DNA of 64,000 bases from Bullera alba. Taxonomy: Eukaryota > Basidiomycota > Tremellomycetes > Tremellales > Bulleraceae. The first letter of the stretch is position 1; the number at the start of each line of letters is the position of its first letter. The position numbers and the translations under genes were made by a program. The DNA lies in assembly GCA_001600095.1 (NCBI GenBank), contig BCIX01000005.1, forward strand, positions 1,308,523-1,372,522, read 5' to 3'. The notes below the pieces were generated by a model. That model saw only the letters and a list, made by a program, of their open reading frames with translations, was not told where the DNA came from and did no database searches. Shown here one piece after another: positions 1 to 12,128 of the stretch.

Positions 1-3000
1 CCCCGTTGGTTGTGTGATAGGGCGTGTCAAGCCTCTCGTCCGGAGGCGATGTCTCATTCCCAGCTCTGTGAACGGGCCCAGCAGGAGTACTGGTAAATGG
101 GTTAGAGGCCATGTACTTCGTGTACTGCCTTCGATCGGATTCGAGCGCGAATTGCCTCCAATAGACATTCTCCTGGGCCAGAGCCTGTAGTCGGATCTGC
201 GTTGCAATAAGTATGAGACCGGGGGGGAGGACACTCACGTCTGCGGTCCGGGCGTATGATTGTCTCTCGGTCAACATGACGCTGAGGACTTGCTTCTCCT
301 GCGAGGCTATTGCAAGAGCAGTCTCCGCTCTCAAAGCCTTCTCTTCCGCTACAGTCGTCGCACGAGTCGCCAGGGACAGCCTGGCTTCAATGACTTTTCT
401 GCCCGATTCCGACTCGGCCAGGGCCTTTGCCGAAGCAAGTTCCTGCTCGTGGGAGTGGAATGCGGCATGGTCGAGCTAGTTGTTGTCAGCACTGCGCACG
501 GGAAGCTGGATTGAACCCACTTTGGCTTGCAACGCCTCGATCTGTTCTGCCAGCATGACATTGCGCTTCCTCTCGCGTAGCAGCTCTGCGGACTCTGCGC
601 CTTTCTGCTCTGAGGCGATCCTGGCGAGTCCGTCCAGTCGAGCCAGGAGCGTCGCCTCCATAGCTGCGTTTGAGGCTGAGATCTGCTCCGTCGTCTTGGC
701 TTGGGCTTTGGCCTCTGCCACTTGGACGCCCATGATCTCCACCTGACGCAGGTCAACGCACAGCCAATAACATTGCAATGAGGACTCACACTCTGCTTCA
801 GCCCGAGAATCTGTTCTTGATCCTCTGCTCGGTTGGCATGTGCCTCTCTCAACGCCATAGCCAACGCATCCCGCTCGCTCTCTGCAGCGTGTCGAGAGGC
901 CGACATCTCATCCAGGCTCTTCGCCGTTTTCTCCACTTGGACTTGCTGAGATCTCAGGCTGTCTTCCATAGCTTGGATCTGATCCTCAAAGCTCTTCTTG
1001 GCTCGAGCGCCCTCCTCGACCTTGGTCTTTTGGCGATCAAGCTCGGACTGCACCAAGGCCAATTTGGCCGTCATGATCTCGATCTCGCTCTGCTGAGACG
1101 CAATCGTCTTTGCGTGGGCGTCATCGCGTGATCCTATGGCTTGTTCCTCCTCGTTCGCTTTCTGCTGGATCAAGGTATCCAGGCGGTGCTGCAGACTGTC
1201 GTCTGCGATTGCGATTTCCGCCATCTCAGACTCCAACGAGCGCTGGAGGGCGAGGACCTCTACCAGGGAAGCTGCATCTCGCGGCGCTTGACGAGGTGTA
1301 GCGGAGATCGCTTGTTGGACATCAACTTGTTGTTGCTTGAGGACCGCAAGGTCACCAATTTGTGCGCTAATTGCAGCGTTGAGCTGATCGAGAGAGCTTC
1401 TGACTGTATCTAGGCTTGCGGTAGCAGCCTCATCTGAGCGACTGATCAGCTTCCATTGGCTAATCTCGTGCAGGAACTCACTCTTCTCTCTCACAGCCAA
1501 CGAAGCACTGACTTCCCCAAAGACCTTTCTGAGCTCCTGCTCAATCCCCTTGATCGACCCTTCCTCCGCTGTTTGTCGCCGAGCAGAGTCCACCAGTAGA
1601 TCCTCACATCGCTCCAGGATGTCAAAGATGATATTGATCTTTCCCTCTCCCACATGAACACCACCCTCTCCCGCGATATCGGCCACATTGTGCTTTAGAC
1701 CAAAGGCAGGAGAGACTCCTTCTCCCTCTTCCCTAGGACTGAGTGCTTGGGCTTGTGGCGGCGTTGTGAGATACGCAGGGGTGGCATTGAGAACCACCAA
1801 TGTCTTTGACGGCCGCTTTGCTCGGATGGGAAATTCGGCAGATGTCCTAGCTGACACTCCGCCAAGATGTTTATCGAAATCGTTGCCTTCTCTGGCGCCG
1901 AGGAAGGACCGCAGGCTGTCGACTCTTTGGGCCAGAGTGCTGGCAATACCGGGACCGAAGACGTCATTGGGAAGGTCAGGGAGCTCAGGCTGACCGGTTG
2001 CCATGGTGTGTCGTCGGGAGATGGAAGGCCGGCGACCATATTGGTCGACCGAGGGGAACACCCATTCGCGGAATCTCTGCTCATCTCCCACGCCATCGAC
2101 TTTGATCTCGGGTCGGGATGGCGTGTCACCGTTGTACTCCAGTGACTCGTCCGGTGGCTCAGTCTGCGGTGACGGATCGTCCTTGAGGCTGATGTCTGGC
2201 GATGTATGCTGACTGACTGGGCTTTCTTGGATAGGACTGGAAGCCAGCCAGCCAAGTTGAGCATTCTCGTCGAGAGGTGTAGGCGTTGCGATCCTCCTTG
2301 GAATGAGCGGACTGCCGTCGACGGTGGTGTATGTGTCGGAGATCGCAGAAGCTAGGCTTTCACTGTTGTCCAACGGCGTCGCTGGTCTCTCGCCTTGTCC
2401 ACTCGGTACTGTTGGTATCGGAAGCTGGGCGAGAGCGGTCTCCTCAGTTCGATCGCTGGGATCCCCGGAAGTCATAGATCTGACGTTGTTTGGGGTTGCG
2501 ATCTGTTTCGGTGTCCCTATCGACCTTCCGGGGTCCTCGTTAGATGGCACAAGCTGACCTTCCAACTGGCTTGGTCCGACACTCTGCAGCCCGTTGGAAT
2601 ATCGAGAGTCATCTGTGCCCTGTTGCGAGCCCTTGTGCTTTGTCGACGGGACAGACTCGCTCGCAGTCGGCTTCAACACCGTCCCACCATAACTCGGACC
2701 AACCACGGAACCTCGACGAGAATCGACCTCGCTCGGTCCATAGCTCCCTGACGATGCTCGACTGTTGACAGAGATTGATCTCGGGACGAATGGTTGCGCC
2801 GAAGGTCTGAGGTTCGGAAGATGGGGTTTGAAAGCGAAGCCTCCCGTGGTGCCAGTCTTGGAGCCAAAGTGCATCTCTGAGAATGACGGCGCGATGTTTT
2901 CGCTGCCTGTGCTGTCGATGCTGGTGTGCGAGATGGATCGAGGGACGAAAGGTGGAGCGGCGGGTCGGAGGAAGAGCTCAGAGAGGCTAGTCTCAGCTTT

Positions 3001-5280
3001 GGGTCGGGGTCTTCGAGGCGAGGGGATGAAAGCCGATGCAGTGGGTCTGAGCCGCTTTGATCCTCGGGTATCCAGATCGCTCGTTTCTACGATCCTTGTA
3101 GGCGATTGTCTAGCTTCTACAACCGAGGGCGATGGATCCTGATTTTGGTCCAAGACTTGCTGTTCTCTTGGAGCGGTCAAGCTGGTCTTGTCCGCAGCAG
3201 ACCTTGTCGGACTGGACTCAAACCCAGCCTTCCAGGGATTAGGTATCGCTCGTTGAAAGAGTGGCGTGACATCCCTCGACTTTGCCGGTGTGATCGTTTC
3301 GACCTTGGCTCGCAGGATCGTCACATCTGACGGATCGACCGAATCGGAAGACAAATCCTTGTCATGTGATCTCGGGACTGAGATGTGTTGATCGCCATCC
3401 TGGGTCGAATCGTCCGAATTGCCAGTGAGGGGTACGTCGACAAATTCCTCCCTCTCCGAGCTCTCATCCTGGCTGCCTGGCCCCGCTGGGATGTCCGAGG
3501 GTGTTTCCATATCCGGATGTTCGATGGGACCCTGCGCCTCGGTCGCAACTGTAGGCTTCTCCTTGAGCTCGCGCAGAATACCTCCTAGAGCTCGCTTGAG
3601 GAATGGGTTCTGGCCTAGGGTCATCGTCCGCACCGTCCTTGGCATCGGAGGACTAGACGAATCTGCCGACTCGGGCTGAGTCAATTGATATGTCGACGGG
3701 GAAGTGTGCGATTTGACGGAGACGGAGGACCTTTGGCGCCTGTGACTGTCATGGGCAAGACTTGCTCTGCGGGATCGAGGGGTGATGGTGGCTTCGGTAT
3801 CTTTGGCTTTAGCCGAGGGTGTATCGCTAGCAGCTCCCTTGGCCTCGTCGACAGTCGCACTGGCTGGTGTCTCAAGGTTAATGTGAGCTGAGTTGTCCGA
3901 TTGTAGGTCGAGCTCGTCTGATGCTTGACGTTTCGTTGAGAGTCTGAGGTCCCCTGGTGGATTGGCAGCTGAGTCTGAGGATGCCTCGCTGTATTCCTTC
4001 GTATTCCCAGTGTTGTTTAGGACTGTAGCGGTCGTCTCGGATTTTCCGGCTTCGTCGCTAGCCTTGCGCAGATGACTCCAAGAGTCCTGATAAGAGATCA
4101 CTTCAGCGACAATGACTCTTGTGACTTCTAGTCGTCCACTTACATGCTTTGGCACGCCCACGAGCACCTCTCTCCCACGCCATGTCACCTCTCCGCTTTT
4201 GAGCTCCTCGGGCTCGGTCTCTTGAGTCTTGCTTTCCCCCTTTCCGCCTGCCCCTTCGCGATCGTCTGTCTCTTCGGCCTGTGATTCACCTTCCGTGTTG
4301 ACTTTGGCCAACTTCTCAGTCGAGCTCTTGTCGCCCTCCAATGTTCCAATTCTCAGTCGTCCGTTCTCGTCTTTGACCTGAGATGTCTCTGTCTGTGCTT
4401 CTGGGAGTGATCGAGCGGCCATCATCTCCTCAAATGTCTTCCCGCCAGGACCGCCCAAAACTGCCTTTGGCGGACCCGAAGCCTTCCTCTGAGGCGTCTT
4501 GCCATTCCGCGATTTGGCAGCTCTTCGCAGCATCTCACTGGGTTTCATGGCCTGTTGATGCGAGTTGTACGAGTAGGCCGAGTCGGAGCGGAGCTCCCGG
4601 GGTGTTGAGGTGGAGGATGACGAAGCTGACGCTTGAGGGGAGCTGTGCCCTGTGGCGAGGTACACATGGGACTGACTGTGAATCGGATTGGCATGGCGTG
4701 GCGGTGTATCCAATGTGCGAGAGCGCGCAAGCTGGGGATGTGGAGGTAGTCGTGAGTATGGATGATTTCCGGGATCATGCGAGAATGACCTTTTGTCGGG
4801 ATACAGATCTGGACCACCCTGGTAGAGATTGGATCGAGGTTGAGGAGACCCGACTCCCAGTCCAGATCTATCCCCCTGGTAGCGACTAACATCTTCGTAT
4901 GGCCGATGTGGAGAGTCGAACACGTCTGGATTGGCAGAGACCGGCCTTGGCGGAAGCGAAGGCGGCCTATGCGCTCGCTGATCGTGCGGCAGGGAATGGA
5001 TCATGGACGCGGGGGACGTCCTCCCGACGTTATCGTACTGGCTCTGAGGGAGTGATGGCGATCTGTACATGCTCATCGAGGCGTGGTGTCCTGACGAGCG
5101 ATGTGTTGGGGCCGAGGATACCGATCTCTGTGGGAGCAACACGGGGTGAGAGTCGTACGAGTATGGCTGGGCGGGATAGCCTGGATGTACTGGCTGTGCA
5201 GTGTATGCGTGCGTAGGCTGAGGGGGAAGTGTTGATTGATCTCCATATGGCCCATAACCACCTTGCGAGTGAGACGACAT
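1..5280 (-). CDS. Large low-complexity/coiled-coil protein, 3' end outside window
   Basis: Exons read 5280-790, 742-522, 475-238 and 196 to beyond position 1. The three introns (789-743, 521-476, 237/238-197) have GTGAGT or GTGGGT donors, and the frame stays open through each. The start at 5280 (MSSHSQGGYG) is preferred over an in-frame ATG at 5295. The first half is rich in Pro, Ser, Tyr and Gln, and contains two copies of a PFVPRSIS element. Heptad-type Leu/Glu/Gln/Ala coiled coil dominates from roughly residue 1200 onward. No catalytic domain is visible. A structural or polarity scaffold is possible, but that is inference. Family not recognised; gene reality is very likely given about 1,650 open codons. 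Confidence 0.85.
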
Positions 5281-6264
5281 GACCAAAGTGCCCAATCAAT
5301 CAATCTTCATTTCTCGCACGGATCACGCTGCTGCCCGTGTACTGCAGAGTCGAATGACGCGTCAGTTTGAGCTATGGGCTGCCGTCGTGGACTTACTATG
5401 CGCCTCTAGGTTCACTGCCTCGCCTCTCGATACAGATGTGCCAGGACGTTGAGATATCGGAACGGAGAGAGCGGTTACAAAAGGACATGGCCTACTGACG
5501 AAGTTTCCTCGTGGCGCAGAGGTCGAGGCCGGGGAGTAAGGCACCTGAAACATCAACCACTCGTCAAGTTCTTACCTGCTGTTTAGGCAAGTCAGTCTCT
5601 CGTCACTCCACTATCATATTGCCGGGTCATCCTGTGCATCGAAGGCTATCGAAGGCGAGCTGAGCATCGCTTGCGGCCATTATTCTTGCTTGATAGGTGC
5701 AGTTGAGCTGGCCATATACCGCACAGGATGGATGCTCGCACAGACGTTTCAGATTTTGATTCCGCTATCCTAAGCTCGCCACTGTCTGTCCGCTTTGTGC
5801 GCGAGTCGTCGCCACTTTTGCCTCGCAGGTCGGTATACCAGAGCATCGAGATAAGCGGAGGATATCCAAGCGTATGGCAAGTCGGTCATCGCTCCGTCCA
5901 GCATGACCTGCCATCAAGCTGGCAGCTGAGTGAGAGAGAGTGACCTGTGGAGATGTCTTGATCTCCGTGCGGTAAGCCAACTTAAGGCACCGTACAGTGA
6001 CGTCAAGCCAAATCTCACCAGTCGAAGATGTCCTAATCTTGATGTCAAGGTCGTACTGTCCCGCTCTATCGATCTGACTCTGAACTCCAGGTGGAACGTG
6101 ATCCACTGGGCGAGTCTCTCTTCAGACTGTCAAGGATGATCCCCAACAACTCGCCATTGTGACAATCGCTTGACTTGCCCGAGATCAGTTGTCACCTCTA
6201 TCGGATTTGGCCGAGACATTCCAAAGTCTCACCCACTGGTCTACGTATCTGATCTTCCGGCAAC
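5281..6264. promoter_or_regulatory. Divergent promoter region with probable spliced 5' leader
   Basis: This is the shared upstream region of the minus-strand coiled-coil gene (start 5280) and the plus-strand gene starting at 6265. On the minus strand, 5396-5342 has a GTAAGT donor, a CTGAC branch site and a CTGCAG acceptor. Positions 5575-5545 have a GTAAGA donor and a TTTCAG acceptor. Both look like introns in the 5' leader of the coiled-coil gene. No convincing coding exon was found here. Confidence 0.5.
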
Positions 6265-8325
6265 ATGTCGCTCGCCTCTACGTATCATCTGCAACAATCT
6301 CTTCCTAATCGCTCATCGAGCACTCGCCCTCGATCCGTCTCACTGTCCGAATACCAGCCACTCCCGTTCGATCGGGATGCCTCCGCCGCGCAGTATCAAC
6401 AGGCATTAGCACAACCTAGTTCCTCGTCCAGTTCGCGGACTCGGCCATCGCATGGGTCCGTTGCCGGATCGACCGACTCGCACCAGTCTCCATCCACCCT
6501 CACACGTGATCTACGCCCTGGCGACAATCCTCATGAACAGATCGACCTCCAAAATCTCTCCCTAGATCATGGCGATGTACCTATTGGAATGGCAGGGGTT
6601 GGAGCTGGACATTGTTTGACACCACCACATTCACCATTTCATAAGCCGGCACAGCTGCAGCAGGAAAAGGTTCTCTTGTCCCCAATTCCACCGACTCCTC
6701 CCTTGAGGCCGACTGAGGGGAACAGGGCGAGTCCTGGCTACTTCCCACCGGTACCTTCCAGACCTCGAGCTGGCAAGGGGAGGGATACCGCAGATTACGA
6801 GCAGAACGGGGAAGGATACGCCAGTGATCCGGGACATTCGATTGGGAATATCGTACGAAGACCTAGTCGGCGACAATTGCGGCAGTTGCCTCCAATCCCG
6901 ACCAACGTTCCCCAGCCGGTGAGTATAGGATGTGACGTGGGGGCGAGGCTGATCCAACCTGTTCAGAGCTTGCCGCAGTGGGAGTGAGTTGTGTAGAACT
7001 CGTGGTCATACAATGCTAACTCGGACTTTAGACCCGACTATAAACCCCATATCCCAGCAGGTCTCGTCGAGCCATCGATCCAAGACGCCTACGCACAACT
7101 ATCGGCGCCTCCGCCAAACCTCCCCCCAAGGCGTCACCACCGTGTAGCGTCTCACGACCCAGCAAACTTTTACTACGGTACAGGATCTTCCAGTTCGCAA
7201 ATCGGCAGATCCCAAGTTTCGAGTTCAGCCAGCAACATGACCAATGGAGCAAGCAGCTCTAGTCGACCTACTGTCACGTCCATCCCCACGAACACTACCA
7301 TTTCGACAGCGGCTAGCACTGCCGTCACGTCCTCAGCGGCTCATCGCCCGTCAAGACCTAAGCGAGATGCGGAAAAGGAGGTGACGCTGCGAGCGACTGA
7401 AGGAACGCCCATATGGTCGACTCATCTCTTTGACCCGTATCTGCGAGGATCTGCGAGGGTTCCTCACTCTGTGACGAATATTGCCAATGTGGCCTTGTCC
7501 ACCCTCAGCTCTGGACCCAAGGAGAGCTACAACGAGGATATTGGAGCGCCTATTGATGGACTGGCTCGAGCGGCAAAGGAGTGGATCGTCCCGCCCGACG
7601 GACGGTTTTTCACAGAGTATGGCGGTATGGAGTTAGGTATCGGCGTGATTGATTCTGGAGTGGAGGGTTGGGGTCGGGAAAAGGGAAGAAAGAGGGCTAG
7701 AGTCGAGGCAATCTCCAAGACCGGGGGCATCAAGGTTGACATTGTGAGTCAATAATGAAACCTTGGTCTGACGCTCTTGTCTAGATTGAGCTGGACGAGG
7801 ATCGACAGCTTGACTTGAAGATTGAAACACGGGAAGACGTCGTGGTGTTCATGTAGGTGGATGGCGAGACCTTGCACTGACGATGACAGTCCGCCCAACT
7901 TCAATGGGCACGTTCACGTGCACTCTGGTGACCGAGCTCCGCAATTCATGCCACACCTCGTGCCGCAGATCGAACCAATCTCCAATCCGTATGCCAATTT
8001 CTGGACCACCCTCATCCACCCTCTACCCAAGGTATACGATCCCCGAGCCGTACATGAGAGAAAGCCATCGACGGAATACCGCGCCGTCTCTGGAATCCAG
8101 CGATACGTCCCAGAATCGTTTCGAGAGCAAAGCGATGTCTTTGACCAGATTGTCGGTGGATTCGCCAGTCACTCCAGAGCGGAGCAGAGCAAGGTCCAGA
8201 TCTCGACTCAAAAGGGCAAGGTGTTCGTAGGATACAGGAACACGCAGGACGAGGAGGATATCAGGACGATGAATCTGATGGTCGGGGCGCACCAGGGGAA
8301 GAAGAAGCGGTGGTGGAGGGGTTAG
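6265..8325 (+). CDS. Hypothetical protein with a DUF7330-like C-terminal region
   Basis: Exons are 6265-6918, 6967-6983, 7032-7743, 7785-7852 and 7890-8325, giving 628 residues. The second exon is only 17 nt but restores the frame exactly. The N-terminal 300 residues are Ser/Pro-rich and probably disordered. The C-terminal half has short beta-strand repeats: a SKTGGIKVDI segment, then an ETREDVVVFIPPNFNGHVHVH segment read in two parts, then a STQKGKVFVGY segment. This spacing recalls fungal DUF7330 adhesin-like proteins, but the assignment is by eye. There is no signal peptide and no obvious membrane span. Function unknown. Confidence 0.85.
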
Positions 8326-8423
8326 CAGAGATAGTGTTGTTTATGCCCATAGTGTAGCAGTATTTGACGCCCAGTTCATACACGATTAGTGATGCCATAT
8401 TCCGAGGAGGTATAGTAGATGGA

Positions 8424-9024
8424 TCAGTAGCAGCACTCGCAATCGAATGGGCACAGCGGTGTCCCTGTGATTCAAGTTTAGCGGGTTTCTGTCTCGTGAC
8501 CAGACTGGACTCACCGCCCGCCTCTGGATCTATCTTCAGCTCTGCCTCTTTGTAGATCAAGAACCCTTCCTCCGTCTTCCGTCCTGGGCCAATCAGCTCC
8601 ATCTCAAGGCATTCAACTCACTGGGACCGTCGCCTCTTGAATCTCTGAATATCTCATCCTCCTCGACCTCCTTCCTGTCCCTCTTCTTCGGCTTGACCGT
8701 CCCAGACTTTGACATCTTGACCTCGGGCGCTATGACTTCTACAGGCCGGACAGAGGGGTCTAATACCGTCTCCACAGTCGAGCTAGTCTGGGCGTCGGGA
8801 CGGAATTCAGCTGCTATCTTGGCTTTCTTCTTCTTTTTGTCTCCAGCAGCGGGCTGAGATTGCTGTGGGACTGACTCCAAGGCCTTTCCTTTGCCTTTAG
8901 ACGAGGTCGAGGGCTTGTTCAGCGAGGACGAGGCGGTTTTCGAGGGACCGGCAAAGATGTCGTCGATGGAGGACACGTCTTGGACCGGAGCCGCGGGTTT
9001 TGCAGAGGATTTCGATTTGCCCAT
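8424..9024 (-). CDS. DUF1764 family protein
   Basis: Exons are 9024-8622, 8583-8515 and 8464-8424, giving 170 residues. The N-terminal part is Lys/Ser/Ala-rich, with a KKKKKAK stretch that could act in nuclear or nucleolar targeting. After the introns the frame reads FRDSRGDGP, then a TEEGFLIYKEAEL segment, and ends in GGTPLCPFDCECCY. The DSRG, the EEG-IYKE-EL element and the terminal CPFDC-CC cluster are the signature of eukaryotic DUF1764 proteins. The conserved cysteines suggest metal binding, but no activity is established. The 3' end lies about 100 bp from that of the plus-strand gene ending at 8325. Confidence 0.88.
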
Positions 9025-9256
9025 GATGAGGGGTATGCTGTCTGTGGATAGAGTAAGGTGTCTGTGAAGATGCAGCCCGTAGGTGCAGATCGCGACGAGG
9101 CAGTGGCCAGTGCCCCGAGAGCCAGCTGAAAATTTGCTTCCGTCGTCGATTGCGGCAACGACGAATTAGCCGGTGAAGACGGTGCTCAGAGTAGCGTCAA
9201 AGGCAAGTCAAAGGCTATCGCTACCCTCCAGTCTAACGATACCACCCGCAGTCGCC

Positions 9257-10585
9257 ATGTCGGTCCTAGTGGAGCAATATGAGAACCTGCTTATCAGCAA
9301 TCTCCCCGCGGTGAGGTCGATAGAGTCCGGGTTGAGAAACGTCTCGTGGTTGTTACCCGGTCGATTCGAGGATGCCGAGCTGGCCTCTGAGGGATGTGAG
9401 TCGAGGCAGTGTACGATGGTGACTGACTACTCTAGTGAACGCTCTGATGAACGTGGTGTCCGGTTACCACGATACACTGGTCGCTCGACATCTTGACCCA
9501 AAGCTATCCCTCCCTCCGCACCCTTTCGCCCCTAGAGCAGATACGACGACGCCGCCGGTGAGCCGGACAGCGCCCATGATCCCGTCCAGATCGGAGCACA
9601 CTCGGTATACGCAGTACTGGACCGTTCGATCCGGCTTGTATCGAAAAGCCTCGAGGATCCTCGCTACGTTGAGCTATCTCGAGATCCTACTGGAAATGGT
9701 CAGTCGGAAGCGGTTAGGAGAGAAGAAGCGGTGGAAAGTGATTCTAGGGCTGGAGTCGTTCAAGTGAGTATCAATTCTGATCGCATCTGACCTTGCGTAG
9801 GACCACACTGCGGTTGCTCATACTCGCCATCACGAGGAGACCCGTTCTCACCCAGCCCACCCCGCAGAGAGAGTACGACATTGTATCGCTTCCCGCTTCG
9901 TTGCTCAAGCAGACGACCAAGGACGATAGCTCAGAAGCTCCATCACCCGACTTCAAAGCCCCCTCACAAGCGCTCACTCCGACGATAGCGCCTCTGGCGC
10001 CGCTTCGGTCGCACCTGTACCCCATGGTGAATGCGCTACCGGAGACGCACCTCCAAGACCCACTCACCCTCATGCCCGAGCTGAGCTCGCCCGGGGCTTG
10101 GGCCTCGGAAGTCATAGAGGCGTCTGTGGTGCTGCTACACGTCGTACTTCTCATACGAGCGTCGGTGAGTCGATGCTCCCCCGAATCGGCTGATCATGCC
10201 TGCAGAGAAAGCCAAAAGCTATAAATCCCCGCGCATTCTCACTACCATCAATGTCATCCGCAATGTCGCCATACCTCATCACCCTGTCCCTGGCACTACT
10301 CTCAAGGACGCTTCGCGGCCCAATGTCAAACTCGCTCCTCCTAGCCGAGCATCACAGGCAATTGGATCGCCGACTCGCGACCAGAGCGTTCTTCACGGGA
10401 CCCATGTGGGTAGCGTGGACGAGACCAAAGCTGCTCGGGGTGGTCAAGCGAGTGGAGAGGATACCCCTCGTTGGGGTACTGGGCGAGTTTGTCGAGGGGT
10501 ACTTTCCCCTGGTGGACGATTACTTTTATTGTAAGTGGCGTCAGTGGTTTGGATTGACTGACACTGGGTCATAGATACGTCGTGA
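9257..10585 (+). CDS. PEX16: Peroxin-16 (peroxisomal membrane biogenesis protein)
   Basis: Exons are 9257-9395, 9436-9763, 9801-10164, 10206-10530 and 10575-10585, giving 388 residues. The start MSVLVEQYENLL leads into the family signature WLLPGRFEDAE at about residue 35, followed by the N-terminal helical region. A hydrophobic segment (VVLLHVVLLI) lies near residue 275 and a second one (YLITLSLALL) near residue 300. In other eukaryotes PEX16 acts in the ER and peroxisomal membrane to recruit PEX3 and deliver membrane proteins. The final exon codes for only YTS. It converges with the UBX gene; the stop codons are about 35 bp apart. Confidence 0.9.
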
Positions 10586-10619
10586 GATGCATGGGGTCAT
10601 GAGGGTCACTCGTTGTGGC

Positions 10620-11794
10620 CTAGGACTTCTTTAGTAGACCTTTTTGCAGCCACCTGTTATGGGTCAGCAAGCTATGTTTACACCATAACTCACTTTGGTA
10701 TCTTCTTCTCGGCACTCGGCTTCGGCGCCTCCGTCTTCACATCGGGACTCTTGGTCGCCTCCTTTGGACCGGGTATTGGCAGTGGGACGATCTTGTCCAG
10801 CAGATGGGGTAACAGCGGTGCCTGTTGCCCACTCGCTACAAGCCGGATCCTATCAGCCAGGCCTTGTCCCATGCGCTGAAGCTCACCGTTCATCGCCTCG
10901 TCCTCCCACCTCACCAATAGCACACTCTGCGGCACAAGCCCCAGCTCATTGAGCGATTCTGACCCGCCCTGTCCACCTTGCAGACCGGGGGTCGCCGAGC
11001 CTTTCACATGGCCATATTGCGCCGGGGGGATGATGGATGTTTTGTGAGCGTTTGGCTTTTTCGTCGGTGGCTGCACTGGAGGGGTCTCTGGGTATTGATA
11101 TCGCGGGGGTTGCCCTACAAGTCAGCGATGACCGAGACGACGTGGACTCACACAGGACAAAGGGTTTGGAGGCTGCCGAGGTATCCAGCGTGGATCTGAC
11201 AAAGGCGTATACGGGTTGTATCCTTGACTCGGATCAGCTGGACTCCCAATGCGACGCAAGAACGTGGGCTCACGGGCTGGTCGACGGGAAGGTATTTTGG
11301 ACCTGAGTCCCATCCGAGAATTTGATCCTTATAGTTGTCTACCAAAGTCAGCTCACCCTGCCGCCATGAGATCAAGCCCACCGTTGGCCACCGCTGCGAC
11401 TTTTTCTTGTCCCTCTCTGCGCGATCCGCCTCGCGGTACTTTGACGTCAGGAGCGGCGCCTCGTTCAGCCGTTTCGAGCGCGAGATTACACTTGCGTGAT
11501 AGGCCTGGACGTCCGAGATTGAGGGTTCGAAGAATGTATCGGGCACAGGGTCGGCTTCTACAGGGCGGGGTCAGCGCATAGGCGCAAAGTGTAGGGCTCA
11601 CCTGGAGGCGTAGGAGTGGATCCAGAACCATATGCCTCGGGGACGACCACGCGATCAGGCGGTGGGGCGAAGACTTGGACGTTGGCCAAAGGTATCGCTT
11701 CGTCAGCGTCAGGTGGTTGAGGGAGGGTCGTTGGTGTCGAGGATCCTTCCCCTGTGTCGCCGAGTCTCTGTTTCTCGTTTGGATTCGTCTCCAT
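10620..11794 (-). CDS. UBX-domain protein (Ubx4/ASPL-type Cdc48 adaptor)
   Basis: Exons are 11794-11602, 11557-11382, 11338-11274, 11222-11152, 11114-10694 and 10653-10620, giving 319 residues. Joining exons reveals a UBX beta-grasp domain: TTIRIKFSDGTQ, NTFPST, VYAFVRSTL, KPFVLWQPPR, then LNELGLVPQSVLLVRW close to the C-terminus. It is preceded by VQVFAPPP and a charged helix (YREADRAERDKKKSQ), the layout of Ubx4/ASPSCR1 proteins that recruit the Cdc48/p97 ATPase. The extra N-terminal ubiquitin-like domain of animal ASPL was not found in this model. The order of domains is visible; the Cdc48 partner is inferred from the family. Confidence 0.85.
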
Positions 11795-12128
11795 CGTGTC
11801 AGTCTCGGTCCTTTCTTCGGTGTAGTGTGCGCAGTGGTCAGGATGTCACAATGATGTAGATCATGGAGCGGAGGATGGCTCGCAGGTCCGACATCGGACA
11901 TCGGACATCGCCGCCATCACCACAATCACCACCACCACCACCTCGCACAGCGGGTAGCACATCGACCCACTCAGCAGCGTATATATACATGTCTCTATGC
12001 ACATTAAGAGAAAAGGAGAAGCACTCGCTCGCGGAAATTGTATATCGGATCCCGTATCCTGTCGTCTAAAGAACCCAGTGGAGACCTGATCGTTACTCTA
12101 TGTCATGTCGCTCAGTAAGAGCCGGAGT
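11795..12128. other. Intergenic, UBX gene upstream and FAS1 3' side
   Basis: No coding exon was seen. The stretch has a short ATC/ACC-rich simple repeat near 11900-11945. It would contain the UBX promoter and the FAS1 3' untranslated region, both on the minus strand. Confidence 0.4.
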